Source: Bradyrhizobium sp. 1
Lineage (GTDB): Bacteria > Pseudomonadota > Alphaproteobacteria > Rhizobiales > Xanthobacteraceae
DNA length: 64,000 nt
Direction of reading: 5' to 3'
NCBI RefSeq assembly: GCF_023073315.1
Contig: NZ_JADPJH010000034.1
Coordinates: 410,263-474,262, forward strand
Shown here in pieces: positions 11,127 to 19,760 of the stretch. Position 1 is the stretch's first letter. Each line of letters starts with the position of its first letter. The position numbers and the translations under genes were made by a program. The notes below the pieces were generated by a model. That model did no database searches and was not told the origin of the DNA. It was given only the letters and a program-made list of their open reading frames with translations.

Positions 11127-12353
11127 ATGGTCGCTGTTCGTTTTCAGGTTGTGGCCTTCTCGGCCACATTTGCGTTGTGCACTGCGGTGGTTGGCCCGGC
11201 GCTGGCGCAAAAGAAATACGACAGCGGCGCGTCCGATACCGAGATCAGAATCGGCAACATCATGCCCTATAGCGGGCCGGCCTCCGCCTATGCCGCGATC
11301 GGCAAGACCGAGGAAGCCTATTTCAACAAGGTCAATGCCGAGGGCGGCGTCAACGGCCGCAAGATCAAGTTCATCTCCTATGACGACGGCTATTCGCCGC
11401 CGAAGACGGTGGAGCAGGCGCGCAAGCTGGTCGAGAGCGACAACGTGCTGCTGATCTTCGGCTCGCTCGGCACCTCCACCAACGGCGCCATCCGCAAATA
11501 CATGAACGAGAAAAAGGTGCCGCAGCTGTTCGTGGCGAGCGGCGCCTCGAAGTGGAACGACCCCAAGCAATATCCGTGGACGATGGGCTGGCAGCCGAGC
11601 TACGCCAGCGAGGCGCGCATCTACGCCAAATATCTCATGAAGGAGAAGCCGGACGGAAAGATCGGCGTGCTCTACCAGAACGACGATTTCGGCAAGGACT
11701 ATCTGAAGGGGCTGAAGGACGGCCTCGGGGCCAAGGCCTCGATGATGGTCATGGAAGACGGCTACGACACCTCCGAGCCCGCGATCGACGAACACGTCGT
11801 GAAGCTGAAGGCTTCGGGCGCCGACATCTTCATCAGCATCACCACGCCAAAATTCGCGGCACAAGCGATCAAGAAGGCGGCCGAGATCAACTGGCATCCG
11901 GTGCACATCATCTCCAACGTCTCGGCCTCGGTCGGCGGCGTGCTGGAGCCCGCGGGCCTCGAGATATCGCAAGGCATTTTGTCGGCGAGCTACACCAAGG
12001 ACGGCTCGGATCCGCAATGGAACGCCGATGACGGCATGAAGAAGTTTTACAATTTCCTCGCGCAATACGACCCCAAGGCCAACAAGCTCGATGCCGGCGT
12101 GGTGTTCGGCTACGCAGCAGCCCAGACCATGGTGAAGGTGCTGCAAAAGTGCGGCGACGACCTCACCCGCGACAACGTCATGAAGCAGGCCGCCTCCTTA
12201 AAGGATTTCGAACCGGACACGCTGCTGCCCGGCATCAAGATCAACACCGCAGCGGACAATTTCGCCCCGATCGAGCAGCTCCAGATGATGCGCTTCAAGG
12301 GCCGGAAATGGGAGCTGTTCGGCGACATCATCTCGAGCGAGATGGGCCATTGA
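11127..12353 (+). CDS. ABC transporter substrate-binding protein, HAAT family (paralogue 2 of 3)
   Basis: 408-residue paralogue of its neighbours with a signal peptide ending PALAQK. The ATG at 11127 has TAGGAGAG upstream; the longer frame back to 11067 begins within the preceding terminator and is discarded. Differences from paralogues 1 and 3 fall in the cleft region: YAAIGKT instead of YGIIG, and VASGASKWND instead of VATGATKWND. This suggests a shifted ligand range. It is flanked on both sides by terminators, so it may be expressed on its own. Confidence 0.9.
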   Translation: MVAVRFQVVAFSATFALCTAVVGPALAQKKYDSGASDTEIRIGNIMPYSGPASAYAAIGKTEEAYFNKVNAEGGVNGRKIKFISYDDGYSPPKTVEQARKLVESDNVLLIFGSLGTSTNGAIRKYMNEKKVPQLFVASGASKWNDPKQYPWTMGWQPSYASEARIYAKYLMKEKPDGKIGVLYQNDDFGKDYLKGLKDGLGAKASMMVMEDGYDTSEPAIDEHVVKLKASGADIFISITTPKFAAQAIKKAAEINWHPVHIISNVSASVGGVLEPAGLEISQGILSASYTKDGSDPQWNADDGMKKFYNFLAQYDPKANKLDAGVVFGYAAAQTMVKVLQKCGDDLTRDNVMKQAASLKDFEPDTLLPGIKINTAADNFAPIEQLQMMRFKGRKWELFGDIISSEMGH

Positions 12354-12458
12354 GATCGATCAACTCAAAATCGCGTCAATGAAATTAAACAACTAGCGGC
12401 AGTCGCGGCCTCTCGCAGCGCACTCGATCCCGCACCCGCCTTTGACTACTAAAGAAGC

Positions 12459-12489
12459 AGCCCCAGCGACCTCGTCGCAGGGGCTTTCT
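12459..12489 (+). terminator. Terminator after binding protein 2
   Basis: 12-bp stem AGCCCCAGCGAC / GTCGCAGGGGCT (one mismatch), 3-bp loop, followed by TTCTGTTGT. About 105 bp after the stop of paralogue 2. The T-run is imperfect. Confidence 0.7.
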
Positions 12490-12592
12490 GTTGTAGGCAT
12501 GAGGCAAATCGTATTGAATTGCGGCCGCGTCGCCAAAAACAAGCAACACAAGAAAAGGGACGTACACACACCAAGAAAATAGGGAGATAGGA

Positions 12593-13822
12593 ATGCCCGC
12601 TGTCACCGGCAAGCTTGCGGCCGCGTCGCTCGCGCTCGCGCTCATTGCGGCCTCGACCTCCGTCGCATCGGCCCAGAAGAAATACGATACCGGCGCGACC
12701 GACACCGAGATCAAGATCGGCAACATCATGCCCTACAGCGGACCGGCCTCCGCCTACGGCATCATCGGGCGGACCGAAGCCGCCTATTTCAAGAAGATCA
12801 ACGACGAAGGCGGCATCAACGGCCGCAAGATCAACTACATCTCCTATGACGACGCCTATTCGCCGCCGAAGACGGTGGAGCAGGCGCGCAAGCTGGTCGA
12901 GAGCGACGAGGTGCTGTTCATCTTCAACTCGCTCGGCACGCCGCCGAACTCGGCGATCCACAAATACATGAACTCGAAGAAAGTGCCGCAGCTGTTCGTC
13001 GCGACCGGCGCCACCAAGTGGAACGATCCGCAGAACTTCCCCTGGACCATGGGCTGGCAGCCCAACTACCAGAGCGAAACGCAGATCTATGCGAAGTGGC
13101 TCTTGAAGAACAAGCCGGACGCCAAGATCGCCGTGCTCTTCCAGAACGATGATTACGGCAAGGACTATCTGAAGGGCCTGAAGGACGGACTGGGCGCGAA
13201 GGCCGCCTCGATGATCGTCATGGAGGAGAGCTACGAGACCTCCGAGCCGACCATCGACAACCATATCGTCAAGCTGAAGTCGACCGGCGCCGACGTGTTC
13301 ATGAACATCACGACGCCGAAGTTCGCGGCGCAGGCGATCAAGAAGAATGCCGAGATCGGCTGGAAGCCGCTGCATTTCCTCAACAACGTCTCGGCCTCCG
13401 TCGGCAGCGTGATGAAGCCTGCCGGCTTCGAAAACGGTCAGGACATTATCTCGGCCGACTATCTGAAGGACGTCTCGGACCCGCAGTGGGCCAATGATGC
13501 CGGCATGAAGGACTTTCTCGCCTTCATGACCAAATACTTCCCCGAGGGCGACAAGCTCGATAAGGGCACGATCGTCGGCTATGCCGTGGCGCAGACGCTG
13601 GTTCAGGTCTTGAAGCAGTGCGGTGACGATCTCACGCGCGAGAACGTCATCAAGCAGGCGGCGAGCCTGAAGGACTTTCGCACCGAGGCGCTGCTGCCGG
13701 GCGTGAAGATCAACACCTCGCCGACCGATTTCGCGCCGATCAGCCAGCTTCAACTCGAGAAGTTCAAAGGCGAGAAGTTCGAGCTGTTCGGCGACGTGAT
13801 CAGCGCCGACGTCGGCGGCTAG
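12593..13822 (+). CDS. ABC transporter substrate-binding protein, HAAT family (paralogue 3 of 3)
   Basis: 409-residue paralogue with a signal peptide ending near VASAQK. The ATG at 12593 follows ATAGGGAGATAGG. It shares NIMPYSGPASAYGIIG and VATGATKWND with paralogue 1, but has NNVSASVGSVMKPAGFEN in lobe 2, where the others have TNVSASVG or SNVSASVG. A 103-bp AT-richer leader between the terminator and the start could carry its own promoter. It ends before a third terminator. It probably feeds the same LivHMGF importer. Confidence 0.9.
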   Translation: MPAVTGKLAAASLALALIAASTSVASAQKKYDTGATDTEIKIGNIMPYSGPASAYGIIGRTEAAYFKKINDEGGINGRKINYISYDDAYSPPKTVEQARKLVESDEVLFIFNSLGTPPNSAIHKYMNSKKVPQLFVATGATKWNDPQNFPWTMGWQPNYQSETQIYAKWLLKNKPDAKIAVLFQNDDYGKDYLKGLKDGLGAKAASMIVMEESYETSEPTIDNHIVKLKSTGADVFMNITTPKFAAQAIKKNAEIGWKPLHFLNNVSASVGSVMKPAGFENGQDIISADYLKDVSDPQWANDAGMKDFLAFMTKYFPEGDKLDKGTIVGYAVAQTLVQVLKQCGDDLTRENVIKQAASLKDFRTEALLPGVKINTSPTDFAPISQLQLEKFKGEKFELFGDVISADVGG

Positions 13823-13845
13823 CCCCATTGAGGACGCGACGACGG

Positions 13846-13878
13846 AAGCCCCCTGCGAGACGATCGCGGGGGGCTTTT
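13846..13878 (+). terminator. Terminator after binding protein 3
   Basis: 13-bp stem AAGCCCCCTGCGA / TCGCGGGGGGCTT with a 5-bp loop and TTTT; one pair is mismatched. It closes the three-paralogue array. Confidence 0.85.
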
Positions 13879-14023
13879 GCTTGCGCGTGGATTATGATCA
13901 CGCGATTGCACAATCGAATGATGGTAAAGCCCGCTTACGCTTTGGCGCCTGATGCGGTAGGCAGGGGCCAGGCGATCTCGTCGCCATCATTTTAGTTCCA
14001 AGAGTCCATCCAAGGCTATCGTC

Positions 14024-15307
14024 ATGACCGACCGCCGTCCCCTGCTCCGCGCGCTCTACGATGCCGCCGTTGCCGCCGCCCATCCGAGCACGATTCTGGC
14101 GCCGCATTTGCGGCCCGCGCCGAAGGGGCGCGTGATTTGCCTCGCCGCCGGCAAGGGCGCAGGCGCGATGGCGGCGGCCGCGGAGCGGCATTATCTCGAC
14201 ACGCTCAAACTCGCGCCGGAGCGTCTCGTCGGCATCGCCACCACGCGCCACGGCTATGGCGTGCCGACGCGCCGCATCCGCGTGGTCGAGGCCGGCCATC
14301 CCGTTCCTGATGAAGCTGGATTGAAGGGCGCAGCCGACACGCTCGCGCTCGCCGGCGAGGCCGGCCCTGACGATCTGCTGCTGGTGCTGCTCACTGGCGG
14401 CGGCTCGGCGAACTGGATCGCGCCGGTGGACGGTATCAGCTTTGCGCAGAAGCAGGCGGTCAACAAGGCGCTGTTACGCTCCGGCGCGCCGATCGGCGAG
14501 ATGAATATCGTGCGCAAGCATCTCTCGCGCATCAAGGGCGGACATCTTGCGCATGCGGGCAAAAATGCCGCCGAGATCGTGACGCTGGCGATCTCCGACG
14601 TGCCGCATGACGATCCTTCCGCGATCGCCTCCGGTCCGACAGTGCCCGATCCGACCACGCTCGCTGACGCGCGCGCGATCGTCGCAAAATACAAGCTCGA
14701 CATCGACGACGCCGTGCGCCGCGCGCTCGACGATCCAATCAACGAAAGCTGCAAGCCGGGCGATGCCGCCTTTGCGCGCGCTTCGTTCGAGCTGATCGCG
14801 CGGCCCAAGCAATCGCTCGATGCCGCGGTGAAGCTTGCGAAGGATGCCGGCTACGAGACCATCGATCTCGGCGCCGATCTCGAAGGCGAGGCCCGCGAGG
14901 TCGCGGCCGCTCACGCGAAGCTGGCGCTGAATGCGCGCGCGCAGGGCAAGCGCCTCGCGATCCTTTCCGGCGGCGAGCTCACGGTCACCGTGCGCGGCAA
15001 TGGCCGCGGCGGCCCGAACCAGGAATACGCGCTGGCGCTGGCGGAGTTGCTGAAGGACACGCCTGATATTTCCGCGCTTGCCGGCGACACCGACGGCGCC
15101 GATGGCGGCGCCGGCCACCCCACCGATCCCGCCGGCGCCCTGATCGACGCTGTGACGTTTGCGAAGATGAAGGCGCAGGGCCTTCAGCCGCAGGCGTATC
15201 TCGACAACAACGACGCGACCAGTTTCTTCGAGGCGACGGGTGATTTGCTGCAGCCGGGCCCGACGCTGACGAACGTGAACGATATCAGGGTGATTTTGGT
15301 GGATTGA
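14024..15307 (+). CDS. Glycerate 2-kinase (MOFRL family; TtuD/GckA-like)
   Basis: 427-residue cytosolic enzyme of the DUF4147-MOFRL family, which phosphorylates D-glycerate to 2-phosphoglycerate; older annotations call it hydroxypyruvate reductase. Visible features are CLAAGKGAGAMA near residue 45, LLTGGGSANW near 125, the KHLSRIKGG motif (the conserved Lys), and the C-terminal MOFRL segment (GGELTVTVRGNGRGGPNQEYAL, then DTDGADG). It starts 201 bp after the binding-protein array and is probably a separate unit. It links glyoxylate/tartronate metabolism to glycolysis; no partner genes are adjacent. Confidence 0.88.
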   Translation: MTDRRPLLRALYDAAVAAAHPSTILAPHLRPAPKGRVICLAAGKGAGAMAAAAERHYLDTLKLAPERLVGIATTRHGYGVPTRRIRVVEAGHPVPDEAGLKGAADTLALAGEAGPDDLLLVLLTGGGSANWIAPVDGISFAQKQAVNKALLRSGAPIGEMNIVRKHLSRIKGGHLAHAGKNAAEIVTLAISDVPHDDPSAIASGPTVPDPTTLADARAIVAKYKLDIDDAVRRALDDPINESCKPGDAAFARASFELIARPKQSLDAAVKLAKDAGYETIDLGADLEGEAREVAAAHAKLALNARAQGKRLAILSGGELTVTVRGNGRGGPNQEYALALAELLKDTPDISALAGDTDGADGGAGHPTDPAGALIDAVTFAKMKAQGLQPQAYLDNNDATSFFEATGDLLQPGPTLTNVNDIRVILVD

Positions 15308-15327
15308 GGCGGCGGCCCCAACGACGC

Positions 15328-15430
15328 TGTCATTCCCCGCGAAGGCGGGCAATCCAGTAGGCCGCAGCCTCTCCGTATCCGAACTCCGGTCTCTGGAATA
15401 CCGGATCGTCCGCCTTCGCGGACGATGACA
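15328..15430. repeat. Intergenic inverted repeat (GTCATTCCCCGCGAAGGCGG type)
   Basis: The left arm GTCATTCCCCGCGAAGGCGG and the right arm CCGCCTTCGCGGACGATGAC are imperfect complements flanking a CCGG-rich centre. This lies in the gap between two converging genes (glycerate kinase and MarR). The layout is that of a dispersed Bradyrhizobium-type intergenic element. Confidence 0.7.
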
Positions 15431-15473
15431 GCGGAGAATGTGGATAGCCCGCTCGGCCGCCTGCCGCCGAAGC

Positions 15474-15995
15474 TCAAAACTCGTTCGCTATTTTCGACAA
15501 CATCCCGAGCAGGGCTTCGCGGTTGGCCTGCCCCAACAGCTCGTTCAGCCGGGCCTCGTGCTTGGTGGCGACGAGCTTTTTCGCCCGCGCCAGTACGGCC
15601 TTGCCCTTGTCGGTCAGCACCAGGATGTGCGAGCGGCGGTCGTTGGTGGAGCGGATGCGCGCGCAGAGGTCGCGGCTCTCGAGATTGTCGAGAAGGGCCA
15701 CGAAATTCGGGCGCAGGATGCCGAGGGTGGAGGCGATTTCGGTCTGGTTACGGCCCGGATTCTTCTCGACCAGCAGCAGCACCGAGAACTGCGCCGGCGT
15801 GAGCTGGAGCGAGGCCATGCAACGCAAGAAATTCTCGAACACCTTGAGCTGCGCCCGCTTCAGCACATAGCCGAGCTGTTCGGACAATTCGCCGAGCTGG
15901 AGGGCCTCCGGCTGCCCATCGGTCGCATCCTTGCGGCCCTTGGCCGCGTCGCCGGGTTTTTCAGAAGACTTTTCAGCGGTTTTGGAAACGGTCAT
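15474..15995 (-). CDS. couR: MarR-family repressor (CouR-like)
   Basis: 173-residue MarR winged-helix regulator with a charged N-terminal extension of about 30 residues. The wHTH lies at about 65-135 (NQTEIASTLGILRPNFVALLDNL) and is followed by the DRRSHILVLTDKG wing. It is divergent from an ABC importer and in the same locus as hydroxycinnamate genes. In R. palustris the MarR protein CouR represses couAB and is released by p-coumaroyl-CoA; position and family match, so the name is offered by context. The shared motif (A/G)TTAT-N5-ATAA(C/T) at three promoters in this island is its likely target. Confidence 0.75.
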   Translation of the reverse strand: MTVSKTAEKSSEKPGDAAKGRKDATDGQPEALQLGELSEQLGYVLKRAQLKVFENFLRCMASLQLTPAQFSVLLLVEKNPGRNQTEIASTLGILRPNFVALLDNLESRDLCARIRSTNDRRSHILVLTDKGKAVLARAKKLVATKHEARLNELLGQANREALLGMLSKIANEF

Positions 15996-16050
15996 CGCCT
16001 CGTGCTCGTGATCCCGCTAAATTCGGGGCGGATCGTTCCCCGCCCTTGAT

Positions 16051-16071
16051 GTTATGATTTATAATTGTTAT
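16051..16071. promoter_or_regulatory. Candidate CouR operator overlapping a -10 box
   Basis: GTTAT-GATTT-ATAAT at 16051-16065, with a further GTTAT half-site ending at 16071. The motif contains a consensus TATAAT (16060-16065) reading toward the ABC permease. It lies between the divergent MarR and permease genes; related motifs are at 23432-23446 and 28002-28016. Confidence 0.6.
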
Positions 16072-16172
16072 GGACCATATCAAATATCGTCAGCGGATTT
16101 CAATGGCTGTGAGCGGACCATCCACCGCAATTGCGGAGACCGGTTCGCAATCTTGAGGGGGAGCGTCCGGTC

Positions 16173-17213
16173 TTGAATACCACCATCATGCTGTTCCTGG
16201 TGCAGGACGGCATCACCAATGGCGCGATTTACGCGCTGCTCGGCCTGGCGCTGGTGCTGGTGTTCGCCGTCACCCGCGTGATCCTGATCCCCCAGGGCGA
16301 ATTCGTCACCTACGGCGCGCTGACCTATGCTTCGCTGGCCTCGGGCCAGCTGCCGGGCACGGCGAAACTCGCGCTGGCGCTCGGCATCGGCGCCTTCGCC
16401 TTCGACCTGTTCGTGGCCCGCAAGGCGCTGCATGGCCGGCTGATCCTGCGCAGCTTCCTCACCAATGTCGTGCTGCCGGCGATCGTGCTGGCGCTGACCT
16501 TTTACTTTGCCGCACAGAAGCCGCCGGTCGCGGTCTGCATCGCGCTGTCGCTGGTGATCGTGGCGATGATCGGCCTGTATCTCTACCGCGTCGCGTTCCA
16601 GCCGCTGGCGCACACCTCAGTGCTGGTGCTGCTCATCGCATCGGTGGGCGTCCACCTCGCGCTGCAGGGGCTGGGACTGCTGTTCTTCGGGGCCGAAGGC
16701 CAGCGCGGACCTGCCGTGCTGTCCGGCTCCTTCACCGCCGGCGCACTGCGCTTTACCGGCCAGAGCCTCACAGTCTACGGCATCACCATCGCCTTCATCG
16801 TCGGGCTCTGGCTCTTCTTCGGCCTGACGCTCTACGGCAAGGCACTGCGCGCGACCGCCGTGAACCGGCTCGGCGCGCGGCTTGCCGGCATCCGCACTAC
16901 ACTCTCCGGCCAGATCGCCTTCCTGCTGGCGTCCGTGATCGGCGCGCTGTCGGGCATCATGATCGTGCCGATCACGACGCTCTACTACGATTCAGGCTTC
17001 CTGATCGGCCTGAAGGGCTTTGTCGCCGCGATCATCGGCGGCCTCGTCAGCTACCCCCTCACCGCCGTCGCGGCGCTGTTCGTCGGCATCGTCGAGGCGT
17101 TCTCGTCCTTCTACGCCTCCAACTACAAGGAAGTGATCGTCTTCATGCTGCTGATCCCCGTGCTGCTGCTGCGCTCGCTCGCCGCGCCCGCGGTCGAGGA
17201 AGAGAAGGACTGA
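16173..17213 (+). CDS. HAAT ABC transporter permease, LivH-type (CouPSTU-like system)
   Basis: 346-residue inner-membrane permease. The start is taken as TTG at 16173, about 9 bp after GAGGGGGA; ATG at 16188 is the alternative. The LivH hallmark ALRATAVNRLGARLAGI occurs near residue 225, and hydrophobic helices fill the rest. It is the first gene of a three-gene transporter operon with no adjacent binding protein; the best candidate partner is the orphan-like binding protein at 32036. In R. palustris a comparable CouPSTU importer takes up p-coumarate and related phenylpropenoids, and this operon lies in the same kind of locus. Confidence 0.85.
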   Translation: MNTTIMLFLVQDGITNGAIYALLGLALVLVFAVTRVILIPQGEFVTYGALTYASLASGQLPGTAKLALALGIGAFAFDLFVARKALHGRLILRSFLTNVVLPAIVLALTFYFAAQKPPVAVCIALSLVIVAMIGLYLYRVAFQPLAHTSVLVLLIASVGVHLALQGLGLLFFGAEGQRGPAVLSGSFTAGALRFTGQSLTVYGITIAFIVGLWLFFGLTLYGKALRATAVNRLGARLAGIRTTLSGQIAFLLASVIGALSGIMIVPITTLYYDSGFLIGLKGFVAAIIGGLVSYPLTAVAALFVGIVEAFSSFYASNYKEVIVFMLLIPVLLLRSLAAPAVEEEKD

Positions 17214-17220
17214 CGCCAAG

Positions 17221-18990
17221 ATGCAGAGCCGGCTTCCCATCCTCATCTTCGCTCTCGTCATGGCGGCGATCCCGTTCGTCCCGGGCATGCCGCCGTTCTG
17301 GATCGTGCTGCTCGACAATATCGGCCTGACCGCGCTGGTCGCGATGGGCCTCGTGCTGCTGACCGGCGTCGGCGGTCTGACCTCGTTCGGCCAGGCAGCC
17401 TTCGTCGGCTTCGGCGCCTACACCACTGCGGTGCTGTCGACGGCCTATGGCCTGTCGCCGTGGCTGACCTTGCCGCTGTCGCTCCTGGTCAGCGGATTGC
17501 TGGCGGTGCTGCTCGGCCTCGTCACCGTCCGCCTCTCCGGCCATTATCTGCCGCTCGGCACGCTCGCCTGGGGGCTCGGCCTGTTTTATCTCTTCAGCAA
17601 GCTGGAATTCTTAGGGAGAAACGACGGCATCTCGGCGATCCCGCCGCTCTCGATCGGGTCATTCAAGATGCTCTCGCCCGGCTCGATCTATTACGCGATC
17701 TGGGTCGCGGTGATCGTCTCGGCGCTGCTGACGATGAATCTTTTGGACTCCCGCACCGGCCGCGCCATCCGTGCGCTGCGCCGCGGGCATGTCGCGGCCG
17801 AAGCGTTCGGCGTACACACGCCGCGCGCCAAAATGCTAGTGTTCATTCATGCCGCGGTGCTCGCCGGCCTGTCCGGCTGGCTCTATGCGCATCTTCAGCG
17901 CGCGGTGAACCCGACGCCGTTCGGCGCGCAGGCGGGCATCGAGTATCTCTTCATCGCGGTGGTCGGCGGCGCCGGCTATGTCTGGGGCGGCGTGCTTGGC
18001 GCGGCGATCGTCGTGGTGCTGAAGGAAGTGCTGCAGAGTTATCTGCCGCTGATCCTGCCCGGCTCCGGCCAGGTCGAGACCATCGTGTTCGGCATCATGC
18101 TGGTGGCGCTGCTGCAACTCGCGCCCGGCGGCGTCTGGCCCTGGCTGATGTCGTTCCTGCCCGAGGCTACCCGTGGCAAGAAGCCGGACACCTCGCTGAA
18201 ACTGGAGCAGCGCCCCCGCGCGCCCGGCCAGGACAGCGTACTGCTCCACGTCGAAAAAGCGCGCAAGCAATTTGGCGGCGTGATCGCGGTCAACAACGTT
18301 TCCTTCGACGTCCAGGCCCGCGAGATCGTCGCATTGATCGGGCCGAACGGCGCCGGCAAGAGCACCACGTTCAACCTGATCACCGGCGTGCTGTCGGCGA
18401 CGTCAGGCTCGATCTCCGTGCTCGGCAAGAAGGTCGACAACGCACCGCCGCAGGAGATCGTCAAGCTCGGCATCAGCAGGACCTTCCAGCATGTGAAGCT
18501 GGTGCCTGATATGACCGTACTGGAGAATGTCGCGATCGGCGCCCATCTGCGCGGCCATTCCGGCCCGATCTCCTCGATGCTGCGGCTCGACCGCGCTGAC
18601 GAGGCAAAGCTGCTCGCGGAAGCCGCCCGCCAGATCGAGCGCGTCGGCCTTGCCGAGCAGATGCATCAGCTCGCAGGCTCGCTCTCGCTCGGTCAGCAGC
18701 GCATCGTCGAGATTGCCCGGGCGCTCTGCGTCGATCCGATGCTGCTGCTGCTCGACGAACCGGCCGCGGGCCTGCGCCACATGGAGAAGCAGCGGCTCGC
18801 GACGCTGCTGCGCGAGCTGCGCGACGGCGGCATGAGCGTGCTGCTGGTCGAGCACGACATGGGCTTTGTCATGAACCTCGCCGACCGCATCGTGGTGCTG
18901 GATTTCGGCACCAAGATCGCGGAGGGCACGCCCGCCACGATCAAGACCAATCCCGAAGTGATCAAGGCCTATCTCGGAGTGGCGGCATGA
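17221..18990 (+). CDS. Fused HAAT permease-ATPase (LivM-LivG fusion)
   Basis: 589-residue fusion. Residues 1-315 are a LivM-type permease (AIRALRRGHVAAEAFGVHT at about 182-200). A 25-residue Pro/Arg-rich linker follows, then a LivG-type ATPase from about 340 with Walker A GPNGAGKS at 374-381 and Walker B LLLLDEPAAGL near 510, ending VIKAYLGVA. The linker and reading frame are continuous, so this is a natural fusion and not an assembly join. It starts 7 bp after the LivH stop and overlaps the LivF start by 4 bp. Such fusions occur in aromatic-acid ABC importers of this group. Confidence 0.88.
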   Translation: MQSRLPILIFALVMAAIPFVPGMPPFWIVLLDNIGLTALVAMGLVLLTGVGGLTSFGQAAFVGFGAYTTAVLSTAYGLSPWLTLPLSLLVSGLLAVLLGLVTVRLSGHYLPLGTLAWGLGLFYLFSKLEFLGRNDGISAIPPLSIGSFKMLSPGSIYYAIWVAVIVSALLTMNLLDSRTGRAIRALRRGHVAAEAFGVHTPRAKMLVFIHAAVLAGLSGWLYAHLQRAVNPTPFGAQAGIEYLFIAVVGGAGYVWGGVLGAAIVVVLKEVLQSYLPLILPGSGQVETIVFGIMLVALLQLAPGGVWPWLMSFLPEATRGKKPDTSLKLEQRPRAPGQDSVLLHVEKARKQFGGVIAVNNVSFDVQAREIVALIGPNGAGKSTTFNLITGVLSATSGSISVLGKKVDNAPPQEIVKLGISRTFQHVKLVPDMTVLENVAIGAHLRGHSGPISSMLRLDRADEAKLLAEAARQIERVGLAEQMHQLAGSLSLGQQRIVEIARALCVDPMLLLLDEPAAGLRHMEKQRLATLLRELRDGGMSVLLVEHDMGFVMNLADRIVVLDFGTKIAEGTPATIKTNPEVIKAYLGVAA

Positions 18991-19718
18991 GTGCGCTGTT
19001 GTCCGTCACCGATGCGCACGTCGCCTATGGCAAGGTCGAGGCGGTACGTTCGGTCTCGCTCGAGGTCGGCCAAAACCAGATCGTCACCATCGTCGGCGCC
19101 AACGGCGCCGGCAAGACCACGCTGCTCTCCGCGATCATGGGAATTTTTCCGCTGAAGGGCCGCGTCGCTTTTGCCGGGCAGGATCTCGCCCGGCTCGACA
19201 TCGAGGACCGCGTCGCGATGGGGCTCGGCCTCGTCCCCGAACACCGCGAATTGTTCGTGACCATGAATGTCGAGGACAATCTCGAGCTGGGCGCGTTCCG
19301 CATCGAGAGAGCCAAAGCAAAGGCGTCGATGGAGCGGATCTATACGCTGTTCCCGCGGCTGAAGGAGCGCCGCAAGCAGCTCGCCGGGACGCTGTCCGGT
19401 GGCGAGCAACAGATGCTCGCGATGGGCCGCGCGCTGATGGGCGAGCCGAAACTCCTGATGCTGGACGAGCCGAGCCTCGGTCTGGCTCCAATCATCGTCG
19501 CCGACATTTTCCGGATCGTCACTGAGCTGCGCGCCGGCGGCGTCTCGGTGCTGCTGGTCGAGCAGAACGCGCAGGCCGCACTGAAGATCGCCGACCAGGC
19601 CTATGTGATGGAGCTCGGTGAGTTCGTGCTCAGCGGCAAGGCCAGCGATATCGCGGCGAATGAGCGGGTTGCGGCGAGCTATCTCGGCTTCCAGCACGAA
19701 GGCGCGAGTGTGTTGTAG
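18987..19718 (+). CDS. HAAT ABC transporter ATPase, LivF-type
   Basis: 243-residue ATPase. GANGAGKTTLLSAIMG Walker A is near residue 37, LSGGEQQMLAMGRAL signature near 138, LLMLDEPSLGLAP Walker B, and a C-terminus ASYLGF. Coupled to the permease-ATPase fusion by an ATGA overlap. With the fusion it supplies the two nucleotide-binding domains. It is followed by a short perfect hairpin at 19722-19748. Confidence 0.9.
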   Translation: MSALLSVTDAHVAYGKVEAVRSVSLEVGQNQIVTIVGANGAGKTTLLSAIMGIFPLKGRVAFAGQDLARLDIEDRVAMGLGLVPEHRELFVTMNVEDNLELGAFRIERAKAKASMERIYTLFPRLKERRKQLAGTLSGGEQQMLAMGRALMGEPKLLMLDEPSLGLAPIIVADIFRIVTELRAGGVSVLLVEQNAQAALKIADQAYVMELGEFVLSGKASDIAANERVAASYLGFQHEGASVL

Positions 19719-19721
19719 CTT

Positions 19722-19748
19722 TTACCCTCCCCTGGAGGGGGAGGGTAA
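19722..19748. repeat. Hairpin between convergent genes
   Basis: Perfect 10-bp arms TTACCCTCCC / GGGAGGGTAA with a 7-bp spacer, between the LivF gene and the converging PPOX-fold gene. No T-run; it is either a REP-like element or a weak bidirectional terminator. Confidence 0.65.
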
Positions 19749-19760
19749 GCGAGCGCCGCG

